Origin: Deltaproteobacteria bacterium
GTDB taxonomy: Bacteria > Myxococcota_A > UBA9160 > SZUA-336
Assembly: GCA_029261895.1 (NCBI GenBank)
Contig: JAJDAK010000052.1
Coordinates: 1-64,000 of the forward strand
Direction of reading: 5' to 3'
Length of the DNA: 64,000 nucleotides
The position numbers and the translations under genes are program-made. Position 1 is the first letter of the stretch; the number at the start of each line of letters is the position of its first letter. Shown here in pieces: positions 38,945 to 45,548 of this stretch. The notes under the pieces are model-generated. The model had not been told where the DNA came from. It did not search any database and saw nothing but the letters and a program-made list of their open reading frames with translations.

Positions 38945-40594
38945 GTGTCGCGCGACGAGTTCTTCGCGTATGCCGATAAGCATCCGGATCCGTTTGATGC
39001 GGGTCTACGAGTTTGGTCGGCCGCGGAGCCATGGATCATGGCGGTTCTACAATCGGCACCCAGTGCTGAAACGCTGGTCGATCAGCTCCGTGACTGGGTG
39101 GGGCTATTGGACCGGCATTCATCGTTCGAAGTCCATGTGCTCAGCGATCGCACGCGAATTGAATGGACCACCTTGGCTCCAGAGAGTGCGGAGCCTGCCG
39201 AATGTCTATTTCGCCGGGGAGCGCTGACATCGCTGTTCAATATGCGATCGAATCAACTGTCCTTCGATGTTCAGCACACGGAATGTCTTGGCAAAGGTGG
39301 CGACTGTTGTGCATTCGAGATCGTAGGTTTGCAATCGATTCCTGATGTGACACACGCGACGCTCTTTCGCGAAGCGTATTTACTCGCTGGCAATATGCAA
39401 GGACGCGAGCTGATTACACGACGCATGGCTGCTTTTTCCGCGCGTTCCGGACCGTTCCCCGATGTACGTGGGATTCAAGCGGTTCGACGTTTCATGGAAG
39501 AGGTCGAAGATCTCATTCTCATCTTCGATCACGACCTGATGGTCTTGGATGCGAACCGTGCAGCGGTTCAACTGTATGGCTTCACACTGCATGAGTTTCG
39601 TGGCTTATCCGCGCGTGACCTGATGAGCGAAGAATCGTTTCGAATCGTGCAAAAAACGCTGCCGCTACTGCTGGAGCGGGGCAGTTTGCGCGGCTTACGT
39701 ATTGAAGGTCGCACGCGAACTGGCTGGGCAACACTAGAAGTGTCCGCACGCGCAGCAGGAAACCGTGAGAGCCTCGTTTGTATTGCACGGGATATCGGCA
39801 AGCGTCTTCACCTGGAACAGGAGCTTGAAACGCGAAATAGGTTGTTACGTGAGCAAAACAAACGTATCGCGCAAGCCGGACGTTTGAAATCCGAGTTTTT
39901 GGCGAATGTGAGCCACGAACTAACCACTCCGCTTACGTCCATTCGTGGATTCACGAAAATGTTGCGATCCGATATGGGAAGCGAGCTGAACGGGGAAGAC
40001 TCGCAATTGAGTCTGGAGAAGCGCCTTGAATTCCTGCGCATCGTGCAGGACGAAAGCCTGCGTATGGGTGATTTGATCGAAGGCTTGTTGGAGCTTTCCA
40101 AGATCGAATCCGGCACGGTAACCTTGGATCGCGCCCGTGTTTCGCTGAACCGAATCGTTCAGGAATCCATCATGGTGCTGAAACCGCGCCTGGATGAGCA
40201 CGATTTACAGGTGGATGTGAACTTGGACCCTAACATTCCACAGGCGCTCTTAGATCCGGATCGAATGAAGCAGGTGGTGCTCAATCTTCTGGACAACGCC
40301 ATCAAATTTACGGAATCCGACCAGCGGATTGAGCTGCGTACCGTGTTCTCCAACGAGATGGCGTTGCTCACCGTACGGAATCCTGCTGGGGATTTGGAGC
40401 CCGCTGATCTCGGACGGATATTCGGGCGATTCGTACAGGGCGATGGTTCGTTTCGCCGCAAAAAAGGTGGCGTGGGGCTCGGTTTGAATCTCGTGCGTGC
40501 GATCGTTGAGATGCACGGTGGCAACGTTTGGGCAGAGATGCGGGATGCAGAACATGTGGAGTTTGTAGTCGAACTTCCGCTAATGCCTTCGTAA
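38945..40594 (+). CDS. Sensor histidine kinase with V4R-like and PAS domains
   Basis: From GTG 38945 the frame encodes 549 residues. Domain order: a V4R-like input domain (about residues 60-125, ending CLGKGGDCCAFEI), a PAS domain (about 180-290, with LMVLDANRAAVQLYGF), a short coiled coil, a HisKA helix with intact His in NVSHELTTPLTSIRGF, and a HATPase domain with N box LLDNAIKFTES and G box GVGLGLNLVRAI. No membrane segment is seen, so it is probably cytoplasmic. GTG 38945 has no ribosome binding site. The same frame is open back to 38744 and looks coding from about 38837, but has no ATG, GTG or TTG. No response regulator is adjacent. Confidence 0.85.
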   Translation: MSRDEFFAYADKHPDPFDAGLRVWSAAEPWIMAVLQSAPSAETLVDQLRDWVGLLDRHSSFEVHVLSDRTRIEWTTLAPESAEPAECLFRRGALTSLFNMRSNQLSFDVQHTECLGKGGDCCAFEIVGLQSIPDVTHATLFREAYLLAGNMQGRELITRRMAAFSARSGPFPDVRGIQAVRRFMEEVEDLILIFDHDLMVLDANRAAVQLYGFTLHEFRGLSARDLMSEESFRIVQKTLPLLLERGSLRGLRIEGRTRTGWATLEVSARAAGNRESLVCIARDIGKRLHLEQELETRNRLLREQNKRIAQAGRLKSEFLANVSHELTTPLTSIRGFTKMLRSDMGSELNGEDSQLSLEKRLEFLRIVQDESLRMGDLIEGLLELSKIESGTVTLDRARVSLNRIVQESIMVLKPRLDEHDLQVDVNLDPNIPQALLDPDRMKQVVLNLLDNAIKFTESDQRIELRTVFSNEMALLTVRNPAGDLEPADLGRIFGRFVQGDGSFRRKKGGVGLGLNLVRAIVEMHGGNVWAEMRDAEHVEFVVELPLMPS

Positions 40595-40768
40595 CAGCAA
40601 ACGCCGTGCATTGCGTGTGTGACCAAATCGTCGGCAAACTCGTGTGTTGAAACGGAAGTTGCTGGCGCGTTGCAGCTGGCAGATGTGTCACTGCTTTGAC
40701 GCTCATGAACAACGAAGGCCCGACCGATAAGTCCTTCTTGGGTAGTACTGTCAAAGGGTGACCAACAA

Positions 40769-41263
40769 GTGCATATCGACCACGAGTTTTCTGCTGAAGA
40801 GCATCATCGGCGTGGCTTGGCTTTACTTGGAAACGATCATGGGCCCGCGGCTTTCGAACATTTGAGCCGGGCTTATCTCGCTGATCCACAAAACGCGAAA
40901 TACAGATCATCTTATGCGCTCGCATTGGGATTAGTACGGCGCCAATTTCTAGGTGCGATTGAACTCGCGCGGGGTGCATTGCGCCAAGAATTCTACAATC
41001 CCGAGCTCTATTCGAACCTCGCACAGATCTATCTCGCGTTCGGATTCAAGGCAGATGCGATACGTTTCCTCCGCCGGGGCCTGATGGTGGATCCGGATCA
41101 TGAACTGCTGCACCGCAGACTTGCGGACCTCGGAGTTCGGCGCCGTCCGCCCTTACTTTTCCTGCCGCGGAACCATCGGGTCAACCAATGGTTGGGTAGG
41201 GTTCGTGCTCGGTTTTCACGGCCGGAACCCATTGATTTAATGAGAGATCCGCAGAGTGCTTGA
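40769..41263 (+). CDS. TPR-repeat protein
   Basis: The 164 residues contain about three tetratricopeptide-like helix pairs: HHRRGLALLGNDHGPAAFEH, FLGAIELARGALRQEFYNPE and YLAFGFKADAIRFLRRGLMVDPDH. A basic C-terminal tail follows (LPRNHRVNQWLGRVRARFSR). TPRs mediate protein contacts; the partner is unknown. The start is GTG 40769 with AAAGGG upstream. The 174 bases before it show no clear feature. Confidence 0.7.
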   Translation: MHIDHEFSAEEHHRRGLALLGNDHGPAAFEHLSRAYLADPQNAKYRSSYALALGLVRRQFLGAIELARGALRQEFYNPELYSNLAQIYLAFGFKADAIRFLRRGLMVDPDHELLHRRLADLGVRRRPPLLFLPRNHRVNQWLGRVRARFSRPEPIDLMRDPQSA

Positions 41264-41313
41264 CAAGCCTCCACCGACGGATAACATCCGCTCCGGCACA
41301 TGCCGGAGGGCCT

Positions 41314-41412
41314 ATGGGAAGCGTAGTCAAGAAGCGCCGCAAGAAGATGCGGAAGCATAAGTACAAGAAACTTCGCGCGCGGAATCGGCACAAGCGAAAG
41401 CGCGGAAAGTAG
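41314..41412 (+). CDS. bS22 / AURKAIP1-COX24-type small basic ribosomal protein
   Basis: This 32-residue frame reads MGSVVKKRRKKMRKHKYKKL, then RARNRHKRKRGK. It has a very strong GGAGGG ribosome binding site and its own terminator 31 bases downstream. The MGSVxKKRRKxMxKxKxxKL pattern is that of the COX24/AURKAIP1 domain: mitochondrial mS38 and mycobacterial bS22, which sit on the small ribosomal subunit. The sequence similarity is plain to see; assignment to the ribosome in this organism is inference. Confidence 0.8.
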   Translation: MGSVVKKRRKKMRKHKYKKLRARNRHKRKRGK

Positions 41413-41443
41413 TCTGAATATCCGGGTGAGGGGTTGGGATTCC

Positions 41444-41478
41444 AACGCACCGATGTTGAACATCGGTGCGTTTTTTTT
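41444..41478 (+). terminator. Rho-independent terminator after the bS22-like gene
   Basis: A perfect 12-base-pair stem (41444-41455 with 41461-41472, arm AACGCACCGATG) closes a TTGAA loop and runs into eight Ts starting at 41471. This is the clearest intrinsic terminator in the window and ends the transcript carrying the small basic protein. Confidence 0.93.
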
Positions 41479-41487
41479 GCTTTTTTG

Positions 41488-41517
41488 TTGACACCACATG
41501 GATTCAATGCCTACTGT
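41488..41517 (+). promoter_or_regulatory. Promoter candidate upstream of the H1-like gene
   Basis: A perfect -35 TTGACA lies at 41488-41493, just after the terminator. At 17-18 bases spacing the possible -10 is CTACTG or TACTGT, which is weak. If used, it would give a 5' leader of about 180 bases before the histone H1-like gene, containing the palindrome at 41554-41571. Confidence 0.4.
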
Positions 41518-41553
41518 TTTTCTTACCCGGGGGAGTGGAACCGTACGTTTCCT

Positions 41554-41571
41554 ATGAGGAAATTTTCTCAT
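41554..41571. repeat. 18-base palindrome in the leader of the H1-like gene
   Basis: ATGAGGAAATTTTCTCAT is a palindrome apart from one G/T pair. It has no loop, so it is better suited to binding a dimeric DNA protein than to forming an RNA hairpin. It lies about 150 bases before the histone H1-like start. No regulator is known for it. Confidence 0.4.
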
Positions 41572-41706
41572 GTAGCGTTAAGTTCGATTTATCGTGACCG
41601 ATACGCAGAGGGAACCGGGTTCTAACTCGGGTGTTCGAAATGGAAAATCAGCAGAGATGTTGCTTCTGAATCGAACGAGATAAAACATGTATGGGGGTGA
41701 GTAAGC

Positions 41707-42021
41707 ATGGCAGCTCGCAAGAAGAAAGCGACTCGAAAGAAGGCAACGCGCCGGAAGTCGACTCGCAAGAAGGCCACGCGAAAGAAGGCTCGCCGTAAGA
41801 AGGCGACCCGTAAGAAGGCGACCCGTAAAAAGGCTCGCAAGAAGGCGACCCGTAAAAAGGCTCGCAAGAAGGCGACCCGTAAAAAGGCGCGAAAGAAGGC
41901 GACTCGTAAAAAGGGTCGTCGGAAGAAGGCGACCCGTAAAAAGGCGCGCAAGAAGACTCGACGCAAGAAAGCTTCGAGTAAGAAGGCGCCTCGGCGTCGA
42001 AAACGCCGGAAGAGCGCTTAA
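41707..42021 (+). CDS. Histone H1-like Lys/Arg-rich repeat protein
   Basis: The 104 residues are almost entirely Lys, Arg, Ala and Thr in repeats such as KKATRKKAR. There is no globular domain. This composition resembles the C-terminal tails of histone H1, bacterial AlgP and HupB, and chlamydial Hc proteins, which bind and compact DNA. GGGGGTGAG precedes ATG 41707. The gene is isolated between a promoter candidate and a GC-rich hairpin. Many lysine codons (AAG) give an exact DNA repeat that could expand or contract. Nucleoid binding is inferred from composition only. Confidence 0.75.
   Translation: MAARKKKATRKKATRRKSTRKKATRKKARRKKATRKKATRKKARKKATRKKARKKATRKKARKKATRKKGRRKKATRKKARKKTRRKKASSKKAPRRRKRRKSA
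41815..41952 (+). repeat. 27-base direct repeats inside the H1-like gene
   Basis: The unit AAGGCGACCCGTAAAAAGGC plus TCGCAAG (encoding KATRKKARK) occurs twice exactly at 41815-41841 and 41842-41868. Diverged copies follow at 41869-41895, 41896-41922 and, after one extra AAG, 41926-41952. All stay in frame, so copy-number change would only lengthen or shorten the basic protein. Confidence 0.9.
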
Positions 42022-42042
42022 CTCTTTCGTCGTAGCTATGGA

Positions 42043-42069
42043 GCCCCCGTTGCGAAACGCAACGGGGGC
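42043..42069 (+). terminator. GC-rich hairpin after the H1-like gene
   Basis: A perfect 12-base-pair stem with arms GCCCCCGTTGCG and CGCAACGGGGGC closes an AAA loop, 21 bases after the stop. The T tract after it is weak (CTCTGTATTT), so termination may be partial, but the position fits a terminator. Confidence 0.75.
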
Positions 42070-42184
42070 CTCTGTATTTGGGACTCTTGATCTCCTGTGG
42101 ATCGCTCCGAGTCCGATTCCCCACGCTGGAGTTGACCCGAGGGCTGATTCAGCTAGGATCCGCCTACCTTAAGGAGGGGCCAGC

Positions 42185-42409
42185 ATGGCTCGAATCACGA
42201 TCGAAGATTGCACGGAAAAGGTGGGAAACCGCTTTAGTCTGGTGCTTATGACCACGGTCCGGGCCAAGCAGCTGAAACGCGGCGCCCGACCCTTGGTAAA
42301 AGCTGAGGAAAACCGTCCTGTTGTGGTTGCGCTACGCGAGATTGCCGCTGGCTACGTGAAACCGGACCTCGATCCGGACACGGTCTTTGTGGCCCGCCCG
42401 GCCGAATAG
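42185..42409 (+). CDS. rpoZ: RNA polymerase omega subunit
   Basis: The 74-residue protein has the omega pattern: MARITIEDCTEKVGNRFSLV, then RAKQLKRGARPLV and NRPVVVALREIAAG. Omega helps assemble the beta-prime subunit and can form a ppGpp site. AAGGAGGGG precedes ATG 42185. gmk and spoT, frequent neighbours, are not here. Its stop faces the stop of the minus-strand kinase homologue 11 bases away. Confidence 0.95.
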   Translation: MARITIEDCTEKVGNRFSLVLMTTVRAKQLKRGARPLVKAEENRPVVVALREIAAGYVKPDLDPDTVFVARPAE

Positions 42410-42420
42410 TCGATGGGTCG

Positions 42421-43650
42421 CTAGACGATCTGAACGGGTAGGGTGAAGCTGAAGCGCGATCCTCGGCCGACCTGGCTGGAGACCGACATCGCGCCGCCCA
42501 TGTGTTCGACCAGGGCCCGGGCCAATGCGAGGCCTAATCCGGAGCCGTGATAGCGGCTCTCATGCGCGGGATCGACCTGGAAGAATTCATCGAAGATCTG
42601 TGACTGGTCTTCCATCGATACCCCGATTCCGGTATCCGTCACCGTGCCGAGCAGTTGGCCTTCCTCCACCGAGACGTCGATCACGATGCGGCCCTGATGG
42701 GTAAATTTCACCGCGTTGTCCAGTAGGTGGAAGATAATCTGGTTGAGCTTCGCCAGGTCCGTACGCACCTTGGGGGTGTTGGATGCGACCTGTTTTTCTA
42801 CTTCGACATCGGGTTTCAAGCTTTCGCTCACGTTGAAGACGGCTTCGTCGACGACATCGCGCAAGCTGACTTCCTGATTTTCGATTCGGACATCACCCTG
42901 CCGAATCTTCCATAGATCGAGCAGATTCTGCAGCGTACGCAATAACGCGTTGCCGTCGGCCATCGCGTCCTTGAGTGCGAGTTTGCTGGGGTCGGAAAGG
43001 TTCTCATTGTCATTCGTCATGACGGTGATGATTCGCTCGATGATCCCGCCAAGCGGTGTACGAAAATCGCGCGAGAGTTTTTCAACTAAATCAGATTTGA
43101 ACTGTTCGACCTGGCTGATCTTTTCTTCCTGTCGAATCAGCTCGATGTCCTGCGCAAAGATCTGCTCGGAGAGCCGGAGCAATTCATCGGAAGGTTCACT
43201 GCTGTCTGCCGGGTTTTGGGAAACCGCGTGATGATCGAGTACGAGTGTCAGCTGGCGCATGACGGATTCGGTTTCAGCATTGCGCATCCGCGGCCAGGGG
43301 CCGGGACAGCCAACGATGACACAGCCACGAAAGGTGTTGCCCTGGCGGAGAGGGAAGCCAAAGATGCCGCCTGCCGCGCGCGACCAAATGCGAGGCGGGT
43401 CTGTTGGGGGGTCCATGCGAATCGGACGGTCGGTGAGATCGACTTGTTTGCGGAACGTTTCGAGGGTTTGGCCAGCGGTTTGGGCATCTTGTGCGCAGCT
43501 GAAGCCCGCCCAACCATCCGGCTCTGTGACCGACGAATCCTGCATATAGACCAGCGCGAATCCGTCGAGTGTCGCGGCCAGGTGTCGCGCACCGGCCGAG
43601 AGGGCGGTGCCCAGCGATTCTGGCGAAGTATATAGCGCGAGGATTTCCAT
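42421..43650 (-). CDS. GAF-type histidine kinase homologue lacking the phospho-acceptor His
   Basis: The 409 residues comprise an N-terminal GAF-like region (1-145), a coiled coil (155-185), a HisKA-like helix and a HATPase domain with intact N box (LLDNAVKFTHQG), G1 (VTDTGIGVSMED) and G2 (GSGLGLALARALVEHMGG). In the HisKA helix the usual SHELRTPL reads SRDFRTPL: the acceptor His is Arg194, codon CGC at 43069-43071. The ATP site seems intact, so the protein could bind or hydrolyse ATP, or phosphorylate another partner in trans. It lies 11 bases downstream of pilT-like gene 43662-44798 and is probably co-transcribed with it. Confidence 0.85.
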   Translation of the reverse strand: MEILALYTSPESLGTALSAGARHLAATLDGFALVYMQDSSVTEPDGWAGFSCAQDAQTAGQTLETFRKQVDLTDRPIRMDPPTDPPRIWSRAAGGIFGFPLRQGNTFRGCVIVGCPGPWPRMRNAETESVMRQLTLVLDHHAVSQNPADSSEPSDELLRLSEQIFAQDIELIRQEEKISQVEQFKSDLVEKLSRDFRTPLGGIIERIITVMTNDNENLSDPSKLALKDAMADGNALLRTLQNLLDLWKIRQGDVRIENQEVSLRDVVDEAVFNVSESLKPDVEVEKQVASNTPKVRTDLAKLNQIIFHLLDNAVKFTHQGRIVIDVSVEEGQLLGTVTDTGIGVSMEDQSQIFDEFFQVDPAHESRYHGSGLGLALARALVEHMGGAMSVSSQVGRGSRFSFTLPVQIV

Positions 43651-43661
43651 GGACCTACTTG

Positions 43662-44798
43662 TTAAAACCTTGTGTCGTCGTCGACCGCGATCGGCTCTTC
43701 GCTGTCGCCGCTCATGGTGGCGTCACCTTCCAAGGCCAGCTCGCGTGCGAAATCCTGTGGGTTCGACGCTGCATCGACTGCGGTCTCGAGTTTGATCTTA
43801 TTCGCTTGATAGAGGTCGAGTAGGTGTTGATCGAAGGTCTGCATATGCAAAACCTCACGTCCCTTCTCGATATGGTCCGGGATCTCCAGCGTGCGGCTGG
43901 GATCGCGCATGCACTCCTGAAGAGTTCGTGTCATGCGCAGAATCTCGACCGCGGGTACTCGTCCGGTGCCTTTCTTGTTAGGCATAAGACGTAGCGAGAC
44001 GATCGCCTTCACATTTTCCGCAAACCGATCACGGACTTGGCCTTCTTCCTCCGCGGGGAAAAAGCCAACGATGCGGCGTAGTGTCGAAAGAACATCGGCG
44101 GTGTGGATCGACGAGAAAACCGCATGTCCGGTTTCGGATGCCTTCAGTGAGGTATCAACGGTCTCCGCGTTGCGCATCTCTCCCACCATAATCACATCGG
44201 GGTCTTGGCGGAGTGCCGCATGCAGTGCTTCCGGGAAGGAAGGTGTATCCGTGCCGACCTCGCGTTGAGTAATGATGGCCTTTTCATGTTTGAAGATGAA
44301 CTCAACGGGGTCTTCAATCGTGATGATCTTGCACTTCTGCGCCAGGTTGATCTCTTGCATCATGGTCGCAAGGGTCGTCGACTTTCCCATCCCGGTCGCG
44401 CCTGTCACGAGAACCAATCCACGCTGACAGAGTGCGATCTCCTTCAATACAGGCGGGAGATTGAGCGATTCGAATGAACCGATCTCGATCGGGATCACAC
44501 GGAGTACGATGTTATACGCGCGACGCTCCCGGCAGATGCTTACACGAAAGCGGCCTTCGTTTGGAATCTCGTACGCGAGATCGATTTCAGACTTCGAGCC
44601 GAGCTCGTCGAGATCACCGTCTTTCGTCAGGAGACGCGCGATAGCAAGCGTATCTTCGGGTGTGAGCGACTTATAGCGCAGCTCGACCAACTCTCCGTTG
44701 AAACGGTAGAGCGGGAGGTATCCGGCTTGAAAATGAATATCCGATGCGCCTTTTTCAAAACCCAGACGCAATAGTCGATGCAGACGCTCGAGATCCAT
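43662..44798 (-). CDS. PilT/PilU-type twitching motility ATPase
   Basis: A 378-residue secretion-type ATPase. The N-terminal PAS-like part (KGASDIHFQAGYLPLYRFNG) is followed by Walker A GATGMGKSTT, the Asp box, Walker B LRQDPDVIMVGEMRNAET and the His box TGHAVFSSIHTADVLSTLRR. Walker B has the GEMR signature of retraction ATPases rather than PilB. The acidic C-terminal tail with residues like ATMSGDSEEP recalls PilU. No other type IV pilus genes are in the window. Confidence 0.9.
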   Translation of the reverse strand: MDLERLHRLLRLGFEKGASDIHFQAGYLPLYRFNGELVELRYKSLTPEDTLAIARLLTKDGDLDELGSKSEIDLAYEIPNEGRFRVSICRERRAYNIVLRVIPIEIGSFESLNLPPVLKEIALCQRGLVLVTGATGMGKSTTLATMMQEINLAQKCKIITIEDPVEFIFKHEKAIITQREVGTDTPSFPEALHAALRQDPDVIMVGEMRNAETVDTSLKASETGHAVFSSIHTADVLSTLRRIVGFFPAEEEGQVRDRFAENVKAIVSLRLMPNKKGTGRVPAVEILRMTRTLQECMRDPSRTLEIPDHIEKGREVLHMQTFDQHLLDLYQANKIKLETAVDAASNPQDFARELALEGDATMSGDSEEPIAVDDDTRF

Positions 44799-44915
44799 CT
44801 AATGTACCCAACTGCGCAGCGTGCGCAGAAAACCCGTTTTCACCTCCTATCCTTCGGTCCCGGAGCCAGCCGGCTTGATGGGCGTATGCGTAGCGGTGAC
44901 GTATACTTGGCGGCG

Positions 44916-45404
44916 ATGACACGAGTTATTTTCATCCTCTTGGTACTCCTGTCGCCCCTGGCAATGGCGGAACCGGATATCGAGACGCAGCCACCATCGC
45001 AGCCCGTCTCGAAGCCTGACCTGAGCCTGGATCGCCTGTTACGACCGTCGACGCCGAGTGTCGTATTGCGGCAGGAGCAGCACGGTGGCAAGGATCGAGA
45101 GCAATGGCGGGATGCCTTTGAGAATGCCGCGATTGAGGTTCGTGACTTGGGAAAAAGTATCGCAAATGCGCAAGATCAAATTCGCCAAGCGCAAAGTCAT
45201 GAATGGGGCTACAGCCCAACCGGCGGCGGTGATGCAACCGATCCCGAGGTGCTGCGCTTGAGAGCGCAGTTGCGCCGTGATCGCCAGAGTCTGGAAGCAG
45301 CACAACAACGGCTTCGAGATCTCGATGTCGAAGCATCTCTTGCGGGTGTGCCGACCGAGTGGCGCGAGTATGAAATACCGGAGCCAACGGTCGAAACTCC
45401 CTAA
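44916..45404 (+). CDS. Secreted protein of unknown function with coiled-coil
   Basis: From ATG 44916 the 162 residues begin with a signal peptide (MTRVIFILLVLLSPLAMA, cleavage after AMA), then a Pro-rich stretch and two helical segments with coiled-coil character (AFENAAIEVRDLGKSIANAQ and LRRDRQSLEAAQQRLRDLDV). I do not recognise a family. It is divergent from the pilT-like gene across a 117-base region that could hold both promoters. A periplasmic role linked to the cell envelope is a guess. Confidence 0.6.
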   Translation: MTRVIFILLVLLSPLAMAEPDIETQPPSQPVSKPDLSLDRLLRPSTPSVVLRQEQHGGKDREQWRDAFENAAIEVRDLGKSIANAQDQIRQAQSHEWGYSPTGGGDATDPEVLRLRAQLRRDRQSLEAAQQRLRDLDVEASLAGVPTEWREYEIPEPTVETP

Positions 45405-45548
45405 CTGACCATTTGCGTCACCACCGACGGAATGCGACGCTGCGAAGCGCAGATCGTCGCTTGAAACGGCCAACGCAGCGCTTACACACAGTTTCAGGCT
45501 GGCACCACAGTTGCTTTCGTTCATAGCGTGGGGCTCAATCGACTCGAG

